Below, piece after piece: positions 34,301-41,868 of a DNA stretch of 64,000 nucleotides; the first letter of the stretch is position 1, and every line of letters begins with the position of its first letter. Location: positions 49,612,311-49,676,310 of the forward strand of contig OX328106.1 in assembly GCA_946811185.2 (NCBI GenBank). The letters are read 5' to 3'. The notes under the pieces are model-generated. The model had not been told where the DNA came from. It saw only the letters and a list, made by a program, of their open reading frames with translations, and did not search any database. The translations under genes were made by a program, and so were the position numbers. This stretch comes from Hippopus hippopus. Its lineage: Eukaryota; Mollusca; Bivalvia; Cardiida; Cardiidae.

Positions 34301-36185
34301 AAAATGTTGTGAAACATTGCAAATTGAGCAAGGTTCCATCCTTAACTTTTTGCCAGATTACAAAATTTTGGACATGTCTAATTTGAAAGCATTTGCAGAC
34401 GACAAATGAAATGCAACTGAAATGAGGAGACTTGTTTTTCCTGGGGAAATGAGAAAATGTGACATGTACTTACCGGTAGTTTCTTCTTTGTTCACAATGT
34501 TTTCGGAAGTATGGATATTCCCCAGGTTAGTGAAAACTTAGGATTCAGCAATACTAGCATTTGTCACAGATAATTAAATAACTCCATACTTCTAGTGGCT
34601 TATTGAGCTATACATACTAAATATACTTTGGTGGTAGAAGAAGCTCACAGCTTTCATATCCAAATACATTCATTTCACTTTAGCATTTTTCTTGCAGGTT
34701 TGTACAGTTCACAGCTGATTTGGTCTTTAATATTCCAAGTTTTCAAGCCCAGCTTCAGTTTTATACTAGCACACTTTATGCAGAATTACAAAACCATCTT
34801 CAATGTCATTCTTCTGTTCACAGTATGCATCACAACATTATGTTGACAGCTCTTGAAACCATGTTTTGAAGTGTTTGTGCTCTCACAATACATATTTGGA
34901 AAAAAAATATAGAACCAACTTAATTTCAAATTTCTCCTTTTTACAAAACGTAACATTTTAATTCTTCAGTTACGTTGCAAAATATGGTTTTATTTTCACA
35001 TGGTTAGACTATAATGAGAATTTGTTCAGGATATGGCCAACTATCGGAGATCCAATCATTTTTGACTAATGTGCGGTATTGCGCTTCCACCTTGACTGAA
35101 ATAACCCCTTTTTAGGCTGCCATCTTGCAATTAAGACCGAAAATAGCCAAGTTTTTGAGCCCACAGTTATCCAACCTTGGCATCGAAAATCACTAGATTT
35201 CATTTAAAAACAAAAAGAAATACTTACTGCTTATAAATATGTCAAAATCTGAACAAATTTATTTCTAAAAATAAATTGAGAATGCTACAACTATCACTAG
35301 GGTCCCGCCAAATTCACCACATTGGTCAGCCATTTTGTGATGAAATACCGAAAATAGCCCAGTTTTGAGCCCATAATTATCTAACTTAGGAATCGAAAAT
35401 CAGCACAAAATTGGCTTTAATACAAGGAGATGTACTCTACATCGTGATTTTTACCAACATGTTGCTATTTGGACGCTACTTTATGTACTTAAAAAGTATT
35501 TTTGCACGTCACTAAATCCTCCTGCCGAACATCCCCTACGGGGCAAACATGATTAGGTCATGATTTTTTAACGCCAAAATAAGCATATAAAACAAAATCT
35601 CCGAAAAAAAATTGATGTTACATATATTCTAAGCATGTAAATATTCGGAAACTTACCTGTTGAGAAGGACGTATGGGATAACCAAGCAAAACGTTGATTA
35701 AAATAGTGACCGTCGTATGCCGAAATTTAAGATGGCCGCCGTTTTTTCCTTTGCGGTCAATTCGAAAGAAGACAGTGAATAACCGGAAGTTATACCGCGT
35801 TTCCTATCCCTGTATATACGATCCCTGGTTTACCCCATGAAATTTTTTTAGACTTGTCTATTTTGAAAGCATTTGCAAGCAACTAACTCTGTGTGGCTCA
35901 AATGAATTGAGTTGTGATGCAAAGGGTAGAAAATATAGAGGAAAAAAGAGAAAATGCTGGTTACCAGCATTTTCTCCTTTTCCCTCTATATTTTCAAAGC
36001 CTTTGTTGCATAGGGTATTACGTTGTTGAGTGAAGGTTTAAATTAATACTTCTATATCTTTTTCTCTTACAGCCCAAAAGTTGAAGAGAGAGTAGCTCTT
36101 AGCATTGGGACCAGTGTTTCCAATGTTCTAGTTACACATAAGCTGGAAACTATCTCTTGTACAACAGTTACTGTATTTTTCCTGG
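10136..36185 (+). CDS. Cu-only superoxide dismutase repeat protein, copy A (7 exons, incomplete at both ends)
   Basis: Seven exons join in frame (10136-10358, 21438-21520, 22524-24565, 26929-27099, 28542-28686, 31860-31989, 36073-36185). Every junction has AG/GT sites and the phases match, giving 2907 nt or about 969 residues with no stop. The product has tandem SOD-like domains of about 155-167 residues. Four of them carry HVH, a GHxNP-type His and a later V-I/F-H, the copper ligands of the Cu/Zn SOD fold; no zinc loop is apparent. Two N-terminal repeats lack ligands. The family is the animal Cu-only SOD-repeat proteins; bivalve haemolymph proteins such as pernin and cavortin are also SOD-derived. 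A secreted role in superoxide removal or copper binding is inferred. The first exon begins inside a codon, so signal-peptide exons lie upstream unseen; the last exon ends at a donor before the N gap, so the 3' end is missing. No promoter was identified. Confidence 0.85.
11119..11399. mobile_element. Family 1 palindrome
   Basis: Ends ACCCTTTACCAGACGAC and GTGTGGTAAAGATTTAA, core AATGCTGCTAACCAGCATT. Confidence 0.7.
11455..11683. mobile_element. TTAA palindromic MITE, family 1 (best example)
   Basis: It runs TTAA-CCCTTTACCACAC ... GTGTGGTAAAGGG-TTAA. In the centre is a nearly perfect hairpin, TGTGGGAAAAAGAGAAAATG with CTGGTTACCAG at its tip. Flanking the core are AGCATTTGCAGACGACAA and GGCCTCTTTTTTAGGGGCGT. 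TTAA target sites and CCCTT termini fit piggyBac-type MITEs; no coding capacity. Confidence 0.8.
12060..12272. mobile_element. Family 2 palindrome
   Basis: Hairpin 12106-12168; opposite orientation to the copy at 9887. Confidence 0.65.
12885..13104. mobile_element. Family 1 palindrome
   Basis: Ends TTTACCCTTTACCAGACG and GTAGAGGGTTAA with an intact core hairpin. Confidence 0.75.
13415..14251. mobile_element. Mariner-like fold-back element (0.84 kb)
   Basis: Long terminal inverted repeats begin GAGGTG(C/T)AGTC(G/A)GAA and continue GTTCCCGGACTGGTCAA, flanked by TA on each side (13413 and 14252). TA target sites and this terminus style fit the Tc1/mariner superfamily. No transposase frame is present. 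Confidence 0.55.
13545..13722. repeat. Inner palindrome nested in the mariner-like element
   Basis: Two arms of about 73 bp, starting CAAATGTGCATAAAAATGC and closing GGATCCCTGGACTATT, surround a 26-bp loop. The stem has very few mismatches. Confidence 0.75.
14690..14911. mobile_element. Family 1 TTAA palindrome
   Basis: TTAA at both ends; core AAATGCTTGTTACCAACATT has several mismatches. Confidence 0.7.
15083..15309. mobile_element. Family 1 TTAA palindrome
   Basis: TTAACCCTGTACCAAACAAT to AAAGGGTTAA; the core is shifted to GCTTGTAACAAGC but still pairs. Confidence 0.75.
15415..15630. mobile_element. Family 2 palindrome
   Basis: TTAACCCTGGGTGAGCC at the left; hairpin about 15522-15577 with mismatches. 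Confidence 0.6.
15640..16260 (+). repeat. Tandem array, about 115-150-bp units, in intron 1
   Basis: Units repeat TAATGAGACCTAGGACTCTG, then CTGCTTTATCCATGTACA and GTGAACCCAAAAGGT. At least four units are seen; the last ones are separated by the SINE. Confidence 0.7.
15900..16095 (+). mobile_element. SINE with AATC tail, inserted in a tandem array
   Basis: The segment ends GGGCGTTAAACACC followed by ATCAGTCAATCAATC, the tail style of common molluscan SINEs. It is flanked by near-identical cagtaatgGgacc and cagtaatgAgacc, a 13-bp target duplication drawn from the surrounding array. No clear tRNA head was identified. Confidence 0.6.
16340..17040 (-). mobile_element. Possible 5'-truncated LINE 3' end
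   Basis: On the minus strand this AT-rich segment ends ATTGTATTGTATAATACTTG and then GTGTAATAAAGAG, resembling LINE 3' UTRs with a polyadenylation signal. It holds G-runs at 16605-16621 and 16844-16853. No coding motif survives. Confidence 0.35.
17724..17931. mobile_element. Family 2 palindrome in the inverted repeat
   Basis: TTAACCCCCATCCTGC to CAGTCTAAGGGTCAA; mirrored at 55855-56064. Confidence 0.7.
18470..18570. mobile_element. Family 2 remnant
   Basis: ACATAAGATCAGACCGCAAG with CAATCTGATTCCAGTCCACC; mirrored at about 55230-55320. Confidence 0.5.
18571..19602. other. Intron 1 sequence without recognised gene
   Basis: AT-rich with A-runs near 18950 and 19055. A short frame at 18643-18903 is disrupted relative to the mirrored frame at 54882-55199, so it is not treated as a gene. 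Confidence 0.5.
19603..19828. mobile_element. Family 1 palindrome in intron 1
   Basis: Core GAGAAAATGCTGTTTACCAG; mirrored at 53955-54182. Confidence 0.75.
20855..21083. mobile_element. Family 1 TTAA palindrome in intron 1
   Basis: Intact, with TTAA at both ends; the copy B counterpart has lost part of its hairpin. Confidence 0.8.
21108..21333. mobile_element. Family 1 TTAA palindrome in intron 1
   Basis: TTAACCCTTTCTCAAAAG to GTAAAGGGTTA; the copy B counterpart lacks about 100 bp of it. Confidence 0.75.
21438..21520 (+). CDS. SOD-repeat gene A, exon 2
   Basis: This 83-nt exon runs from tctcaag to gtaggt. Spliced to the previous exon it continues IGAM-IGAAEATSGKGNLTA, the stretch leading to the GDLSGKHG-like turn of the other repeats. 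A near-identical exon lies at 52352-52434 on the minus strand. Confidence 0.75.
22246..22460. mobile_element. Family 1 palindrome in intron 2
   Basis: Left end ACCTTTACTACACAATGC and an imperfect core (AATGCTGGTAACCCACATT); it ends about 65 bp before exon 3. Confidence 0.65.
22524..24565 (+). CDS. SOD-repeat gene A, large exon 3 (most SOD domains)
   Basis: The exon has 2042 nt, acceptor ttttccag before 22524 and donor gtaagt at 24566. It encodes about 680 residues. In order: a degenerate repeat where HWHVHE is replaced by KWQISAG and the late His by FLNGQ; a repeat with GYHVHLYP (about 23189), GHFNPF and VIHKN (23464); one with HTWHVHE (about 23681), GAHYNP and VIHSN (23965); and one with GYHVHEYP (about 24183), GGHLNPF and VIHKN (24434). 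Each of the last three also has GDLSGK or a close variant and a Cys in the R-W/L-x-C motif equivalent to the SOD disulphide cysteine. The open frame runs past the donor to 24715, but that part reads into intron and matches no SOD sequence. One repeat has GDICGK where copy B has GDISGK. Confidence 0.9.
24668..24897. mobile_element. Family 1 palindrome in intron 3
   Basis: Left end GTTAAACTCTTTATCACACA, intact core; lies in the part deleted from copy B. Confidence 0.7.
25165..25317. mobile_element. Family 1 remnant
   Basis: CCCTTTACCAAAAAATCTC and core AATGCTGGTTATCAGCAT; its right end is replaced by the tandem-core element. Confidence 0.6.
25318..26796 (+). mobile_element. 145-bp tandem-core element in intron 3
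   Basis: It opens TTAGCTCACCTGAGC with an inverted GCTCAAGGTGAGC. It then carries about nine 145-bp units (CTCTAGAGGCCACATTTTCA spaced near 25425, 25570, 25717, 25863, 26006, 26151, 26297, 26441, 26588). It closes with GGTGAGCGACTT, the hairpin GGGCCATCATGGCCC and TCTTG. Tandem-core elements of this layout are known in bivalves; a Helitron-like origin is possible because of the terminal hairpin. Overlapping open frames arise from the units but 145 is not a multiple of three. Confidence 0.75.
26929..27099 (+). CDS. SOD-repeat gene A, exon 4
   Basis: The exon is 171 nt, phase 0 at both ends, acceptor tttttccag, donor gtaaga. It encodes HNWHVHEN (about 27015) and GPHYNPFMVDV, the first three copper ligands of the last complete SOD-like domain. 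The copy B counterpart at 49004-49174 has Val for Met in NPFMVD. Confidence 0.85.
27225..27310. mobile_element. Family 2 core hairpin in intron 4
   Basis: GACAGTGCAGATCAGACGTC and TCTTGATCTACACTGTC; mirrored at about 48785-48865. Confidence 0.6.
28085..28305. mobile_element. Fold-back MITE in intron 4
   Basis: Arms run from AAGGGGTTAGAAGCATGAAA to a matching TTTATGTTTCTAACCCCTT, with a long inner stem GTGAAAGATTGAAATTTATT and its complement. It abuts a TTAA palindrome that lacks its own left end. Confidence 0.7.
28306..28492. mobile_element. Family 1 palindrome, 5' end lost
   Basis: Core intact near 28405; the left terminus is missing at the junction with the fold-back MITE. Confidence 0.7.
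28542..28686 (+). CDS. SOD-repeat gene A, exon 5
   Basis: The exon is 145 nt with acceptor cttccatag and donor gtaaat. It encodes [14 protein letters not shown] and FFTDINLNLEATYSG, matching the GDLSGKHG and F-F-T-D-L-x-L-P-L-S-G parts of the other repeats. It is 9 nt longer than its copy B counterpart. Confidence 0.8.
28750..29322 (+). mobile_element. 145-bp tandem-core element in intron 5 (truncated 5')
   Basis: It has three diverged units (near 28808, 28956, 29100) and the same ending: GGTGAGCGCTTG, hairpin GGGCCAATGGCCC, TCTTG. The left terminus is not seen. Confidence 0.65.
29560..29787. mobile_element. Family 1 palindrome in intron 5
   Basis: ACCCTTTACCCCACAATAC to GGCAAAGAGTTAA; core intact. 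Confidence 0.7.
29820..30035. mobile_element. Family 1 palindrome in intron 5
   Basis: Core AATGCTGGAAACCAGCATT is present; outer ends diverged. Confidence 0.65.
30077..30300. mobile_element. Family 1 palindrome in intron 5
   Basis: TTAACCCTTTAGCACACAAT at the left; a (AGC)n-like insertion near 30120 and weak right end. Confidence 0.65.
30380..30586. mobile_element. Family 1 palindrome in intron 5
   Basis: Core intact near 30490; right end GTAGAGAAAGGGTTA. Confidence 0.65.
30870..30950. mobile_element. Family 2 remnant in intron 5
   Basis: Diverged hairpin (CAGTGTATGCTAAGATTGG and CTTTATCTACACTATATGC); mirrored at about 45525-45600. Confidence 0.5.
31106..31334. mobile_element. Family 1 TTAA palindrome in intron 5
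   Basis: TTAA at both ends, with a near-perfect hairpin. Confidence 0.8.
31340..31563. mobile_element. Family 1 TTAA palindrome, back to back with the previous
   Basis: TTAACTCTTTACCACACAAG to GTAAAGGGTTAA, separated from the previous element by only a few bases. Confidence 0.8.
31570..31770. mobile_element. Family 1 palindrome just before exon 6
   Basis: Core AATTCTGGTTACCAGCAT; ends eroded. Confidence 0.6.
31860..31989 (+). CDS. SOD-repeat gene A, exon 6
   Basis: The exon is 130 nt with acceptor cttctacag and donor gtgggg. It encodes KRSVVFHAANGG followed by ADRIACASI, that is the late copper-ligand His and the disulphide Cys of the SOD domain begun in exon 4. Copy B has Gln instead of this His. 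Confidence 0.8.
32379..35827 (+). mobile_element. hAT-like non-autonomous DNA transposon, copy A (3.4 kb)
   Basis: The terminal inverted repeats start CAGGGATCGTATATACA and end with the complement TGTATATACGATCCCTG. The flanks carry a direct 7-bp duplication gtttacc (32372-32378 and 35828-35834). A CAGGG terminus is typical of the hAT superfamily, though hAT normally duplicates 8 bp. No transposase-like ORF was seen, so it is probably mobilised in trans. It lies in the intron between exons 6 and 7 of the SOD gene. Confidence 0.75.
35830..36042. mobile_element. Family 1 palindrome in the exon 6-7 intron, split by the hAT-like element
   Basis: The hAT-like target duplication GTTTACC is part of this element's own end (TTTACCCC), so the transposon inserted into a family 1 copy; core intact near 35955. 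Confidence 0.65.
36073..36185 (+). CDS. SOD-repeat gene A, exon 7 (last before the gap)
   Basis: The exon is 113 nt with acceptor ttctcttacag and donor gtaagt. Its phase fits exon 6, and it encodes SPKVEERVALSIGTSVSN then ISCTTVTVFFLG. It resembles the start of another beta-sandwich segment but has no ligand motif. There is no copy B counterpart in the window. The donor shows that coding sequence continues beyond 37025. Confidence 0.65.
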
Positions 36186-36209
36186 GTAAGTGGTTAAGCT
36201 CCAATAACT

Positions 36210-36403
36210 TCTAAAATTAAAAAAAAATTGCAGACGACAATATAACATGGTTCAAAAATTGAAATTCGTTTTTGGAGGGGTAGAAAAACATCGTAGGAAA
36301 AGTAGGAAATGCTGGGTACAAGCATTTTCTCCTTTTCCCACAATATTTTCGAAAGGCCTTTTCTTCAGGGTCATTTAAGTCGTTATTGTGTGGTAAAGGG
36401 TTA
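36210..36403. mobile_element. Family 1 palindrome after exon 7
   Basis: Core AATGCTGGGTACAAGCATT, right end GTGTGGTAAAGGGTTAA; the left end is missing. Confidence 0.65.
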
Positions 36404-36926
36404 ATTCTTTACAAAACAATCCAGAGTTTTAAGAAACTCTGGAAAGAAGCTTCTGATAACTTGGTTGAAAAAGCCATCTGTCACTGTGTTTTTTTCTCTT
36501 ATTATTCATTTACCTCATGTACCTGAGAAAACATGTTTTTGTCAGATGTCTTTTAACCCTATAACAGCATGGAAATCAGCTTTTTGTCCTTTTGTTTGAC
36601 TAGACTTGACAGAGATGGTGATGTAAAACCTCTTTGGTATCCTTTGCTAGAGGACAGAAAGTACAAACCTAGAGTGCATGGCACTCAAAATGTCAAGTTC
36701 AAGGCAAACTAATGCTTAACCCTGCACCACACAGTCCCGAGTTTTAACTATCCTATAGAGCAAAGCATTTTCTTCTTTCCTAGCAGTGTTTTCTACCGAT
36801 CCAAATAAAAATTCAGTCACTTACGAAATATGTAATTTGTTGTTTGCAAATAGCAAACATTTTCGACCCATGTCAGCATGCGCCGATTTTACAGGTCAAC
36901 ATGGGTCGATACTTTTGGCAGATAGC

Positions 36927-37025
36927 TTAACCCATTACCGCACAATCCCGACTTTTAACGACCTTGAGAAAGAAGCCTTTTGAAAACATTGTGGGAAAAG
37001 CAGAAATTCTGCATAAAGTGTGCTA
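36927..37025. mobile_element. Family 1 TTAA palindrome cut by the gap
   Basis: TTAACCCATTACCGCACAAT and the first half of the hairpin run into the N block. Confidence 0.65.
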
Positions 37026-37225
37026 NNNNNNNNNNNNNNNNNNNNNNNNNNNNNNNNNNNNNNNNNNNNNNNNNNNNNNNNNNNNNNNNNNNNNNNNNNN
37101 NNNNNNNNNNNNNNNNNNNNNNNNNNNNNNNNNNNNNNNNNNNNNNNNNNNNNNNNNNNNNNNNNNNNNNNNNNNNNNNNNNNNNNNNNNNNNNNNNNNN
37201 NNNNNNNNNNNNNNNNNNNNNNNNN
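37026..37225. other. Assembly gap, exactly 200 N
   Basis: A run of exactly 200 N, the size of a fixed scaffolding placeholder rather than a measured gap. It separates the end of copy A from an inverted copy that resumes inside a transposon, so true length and content are unknown. Confidence 0.98.
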
Positions 37226-40200
37226 AAACCTGCAAGAAAAATGCTAAAGTGAAATTAATGTATTTGAATATGAAAGCTGTGAGCTTCTTCTACCACCAAA
37301 GTATATTTAGTATGTATAGTTCAATAAGCCACTAGAAGTATGGAGTTATTTAATTATCTGTGACAAATGCTAGTATTCCTGAATCCTAAGTTTTCACTAA
37401 CCTGGGGAATATCCATACTTCCGAAAACATTGTGAACAAAGAAGAAACTACCGGTAAGTACATGTCACATTTTCTCATTTCCCCAGGAAAAACAAGTCTC
37501 CTCATTTCAGTTGCATTTCATTTGTCGTCTGCAAATGCTTTCAAATTAGACATGTCCAAAATTTTGTAATCTGGCAAAAAGTTAAGGATGTAACCTTGCT
37601 CAATTTGCAATGTTTCACAACATTTTAGTTGTATCATAGCAGCCATTATACTTATCTATTTGTTTTTTGAATTTGCACAACTGTCTGCACAAGCTGCGTG
37701 TTGCTTTTCCTCATCAACATATTTTTTGAGGGAGAGAAGTATGTATCTGTGTTGTGCAAAATTCTCTGAGAATCATGATGTTGGTTTCCCACTACTCACA
37801 CTATTGTCATAAAACACTAAAAGTACATGTATTAAATTTGACATACTTTTGGTTTCTTCAAACAACACAGTACATTCAGTATCTACAGTCTTATAAGCCA
37901 CTTGTGGTAAGGAGTTATCTAATAATCTGTGACAGATGCCAGTATTCCTGAATCCTAAGTTTTCACTACCATGGAAATATTTACACATCTGAAAACATTG
38001 TGGGAAAAGAAGAAAATGTTGGCAAGCAATTTTAGCATGTTCTCATTTTCTCAGCAAAGACACAAGTGACACATTTCATTTCTTGTCTGCAAATAATTCC
38101 AAATCAGACAAGTCTCAAATTTTGTTGTCTGGCAAAGTGTTCCTGAAGGTTGGTTGCTTTCAACATTTTGCAATTGTATCACAGCAAACAATGCAGCTAT
38201 ACTGACTATTTTTTACCAAAGAACAATTTTTTGGGGGGGCCTTTGGAATCCCCAATTGAAAGTATTAGCAAACGACAACTGAAAGTAGATTCAAACGATT
38301 GGATTTTTTTTTTGCATGGTATTGAACATTGCGGATAAAAATGCTGAAAACAGGTACATGTGCTAGGCTAGCATTTTGTTCTTTTCCCACAATATTTTCA
38401 AAAAGCTTTAAATATTCCGAAGTCATCAAACACACAAGGTTGTAAGGTACACAGGTTAATTCGAAATGATGCAATTGTGAAGGCCACTGGTATATGTAAT
38501 TGATTCCAAAGTATGAAAGTAGGAACAGAGTTGCAGACAGGTCCTCACACTTCACCAGCCTACTTTTTCAGAAAGTTCACTAATTCTTTCCATTTTGCAG
38601 GAAATTCTCCTTTTTTTCTGTCAAAGGCAGTGATTTAAGAGTAGCTGCAAGCTGAACTGAAAATGTACTGGAAGGTCCATTTAATGGGCAGTGAAGGCAA
38701 TTTTCTGGTTCTATATGCCCTTTGTGTAGTTTGCTATTGAAAAATGGGTATATAACTATTAACAGATCTCTGTGTTTACCGGCCTAATACATTGTACTAC
38801 ATACAAGTGAAATGTTTGTCACTCCTGATAACATGAGAAGCTTTTGACCTGACAAAATTGAAACATTTGGAGAAGAAAATCAGAAAATAAATATTTAATT
38901 TCAATGATGGGTATTGTCTATAAACATAAGAGGACACTACTAACAGTAGATGTGTCATGACAGATACACAACTTGATATATCCCACTTGTGATCATGTCA
39001 AATACAGGGAGTGGACAAAAGCAGCCCACTTCCGAAACGTTAGACGGACTTAATCCTTCAACAGGCGATGTGTGCTCTTCCCGAATTGTTTGCAATAGAT
39101 ATCCACTGCAGAAATATCAAAATATTTTAAGTTACTACGAAAAAGAGGGTTGTTTCGGTAATGGGTCGTTTTGGCACCGGGCCGTTTTGATCTCCATTCA
39201 CAATTTACACTTCGTGTGAAATCAAGACTGACAACATGACCTGTATATCTGAAACGCCCAATTAGTCGACACTTTAAATTTTCCAGATAAAAAGAATAAC
39301 ACTTTAACTGAAAAAAACAATAATAGAAAAACACTGACATAAACATTGAAACGCATTTCATACTAAACGCTTCTTTGGCGGATATAAAAATCGGCAAGGA
39401 ATTATATTATCTGAAAGCAGGGATCGTATATACACAGGGATAGGCAACGCAACTGGAGTTAAGACCAATTATTGATTTTTCACTGACTTACCTGAACGGC
39501 GTCCAATAATCCGTTGTCGTTCCTTGCGAGTTATTATCTTCTTTTCAGATAATATAATTCCTTGCCGATTCCGACAATTTTTATATCCGCCAAAGAAGCG
39601 TTTAGTATGAAATGCGTTTCAATGTTTATGTCAATGTTTTTCTATTAGTGTTTTTATTTCAGATAAAGTGTTATTTTTTTTTATCTGGAAAATTTAAAGT
39701 GTCGACTAATTGGGCGTTTCAGATATACAGGTCATGTTGTCAGTCTTGATTTCACACGAAGTGTAAACTGTGAATGGAGATCAAAACGGCCCGGTGCCAA
39801 AACGACCCATTACCGAAACAACCCTCTTTTTCGTAGTAACTTAAAATATTTTAATATTTCTGCAGTGGATATCTATTGCAAATAATTCGGGAAAAGCACA
39901 CATCGCCTGTTGAAGGATTAAGTCCGTCTAACGTTTCGGAAGTGGGCTGCTTTTGTCCACTCCCTGTATTTGACATGATCACAAGTGGGATATATCAAGT
40001 TGTGTATCTGTCATGACACATCTACTGTCAGTAGTTTCCTCTTCTGTTTATAGACAATACGCATCATTGAAATTAAATATTTATTTTCTGATTTTCTTCT
40101 CCAAATATTTCAATTTTGTCAGGTCAAAAGCTTCTCATGTTATCAGGAGTGACAAACATTTCACTTGTATGTAGTACAATGTATTAGGCCGGTAAACACA

Positions 40201-40764
40201 GAGATCTGTTAATAGTTATATACCCATTTTTCAATAGCAAACTACACAAAGGGCATATAGAACCAGAAAATTGCCTTCACTGCCCATTAAATGGACCTTC
40301 CAGTACATTTTCAGTTCAGCTTGCAGCTACTCTTAAATCACTGCCTTTGACAGAAAAAAAGGAGAATTTCCTGCAAAATGGAAAGAATTAGTGAACTTTC
40401 TGAAAAAGTAGGCTGGTGAAGTGTGAGGACCTGTCTGCAACTCTGTTCCTACTTTTATACATTGGAATCAATTACATATACCAATGGCCTTCACAATTGC
40501 ATCATTTCGAATTAACCTGTGTACCTTACAACCTTGTGTGTTTGATGACTTCGGAATATTTAAAGCTTTTTGAAAATATTGTGGGAAAAGAACAAAATGC
40601 TAGCCTAGCACATGTACCTGTTTTCAGCATTTTTATCCGCAATGTTTAATACCATGCAAAAAAAATCCAATCGTTTGAATCTACTTTCAGTTGTCGTTTG
40701 CTAATACTTTCGATTGGGGATTCCAAAGGCCCCCAAAAAATTGTTCTTTGATAAAAAATAGTCA

Positions 40765-41868
40765 GGAGCATAATTATTAGAAAAAAAAAAAAAAAAAGAC
40801 AAATCTTCAATTATCCCTTTGCCACACAACCCCGAGTTCTGATGACCAAGAGAAAGAAGCCTTTTGGAAACAATGCAGGAAAAGGAGAAAATGCTGGTTA
40901 CCAACATTCTCTCCTTTTCCCCAAATGCTTTCAGTTATATCATTGACAAATTCCATAATTTGAGTCGCATTTCAATTGTTGTCTGTAAATGCTCTCACTT
41001 CGTACAAGTCTACTTCTGTGTTGTTTCAAAAAGAGTTAACAGTGTGGCAAAGTAAAAGTTGCTTTTGACAAGCAATTTTTCCTTCTTTAATAATGGGTTT
41101 TTATTCTGTGTCAGAGAACTTAAGGTTATCTAATAACTTTGAAAGCTTTGATTTTGGACCAATTTGAAAACAGTATCAGTTGTGTAGGACTTTGTACAAA
41201 TTTGACTTTTCGCTCCTCATACAGTAGACAGCATTGGAAAACATTTGTAAAAGACCAGTTGCAGCCAGTGATCAATTCTTTTCAAAATGATTTCTGTGCT
41301 ATTAAAAATATTATGTTTTTGCCTTTCCTTCAAATGTTTTTCATTTTTTTAAATTTTCAAAAAAATCCACACTGTACACAGAAAGTTTATGTTGAAATTG
41401 ATATTTTAAAATTTCTCACTAAAAACATCAAGGCAGCCATGAATATTGAGCTACATGTGTGTTACAAAATTAAATGGTGCTGAAAAATGTGTTCCTTTAG
41501 CAAGTTTTAACTTAATGCCTAATAAATTTGATTTTACATAAATCCACTGTAGAAATCTTTGGAAAACAGTATGACACAAGGACCAATCTTTTTGCGATAA
41601 AATGTAACATGCAAATGGTTGGTTGCTTCCGCAAATGCTTTTTTCATTGAATGTAGACTTTTATCTCCTAAAACTTTTTCACTGTGGCAAGTTGCAGTTA
41701 ATGATGATGGTAAAAGTATTGTGTATATGAGATATTATTGGTATATTAAACTATCATTATAATCCTGGTGTATGTCATACAAACGCCCAAAATATACCTC
41801 TCTCCCTCAACAGAGATTTTCAAGTAGAAACATTTCCAAGTCTAGTAATACATGGAATATGGATAGCT
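40765..41868. other. Extra 1.1 kb inside the nested transposon
   Basis: This is absent from the two other copies of the element, which pass directly from the TAGTCAG region to TAGCTGCATTG. It begins with an A-rich run and a TTAA palindromic element (40811-41039). The rest is AT-rich, and an open frame at 41139-41483 shows no recognisable domain. Confidence 0.6.
40811..41039. mobile_element. Family 1 palindrome inside the nested transposon
   Basis: CCCTTTGCCACACAACC to AGAGTTAA; core AATGCTGGTTACCAACATT. Confidence 0.7.

Larger units (their letters stand above)
17450..34701 (+). repeat. Large inverted repeat, left arm
   Basis: This arm reads, in reverse complement, as 37226-56334. The match covers exons 2-6 of the SOD gene, introns and nearly all mobile elements in the same order. 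It includes 2228 bp (24140-26367) and 367 bp (29171-29537) missing from the other arm. Confidence 0.92.

Noticed and set aside
41139..41483. 114-codon frame in the nested transposon's extra DNA
   Set aside because: Low-complexity AT-rich composition, no recognisable motif, and no second copy to show conservation.
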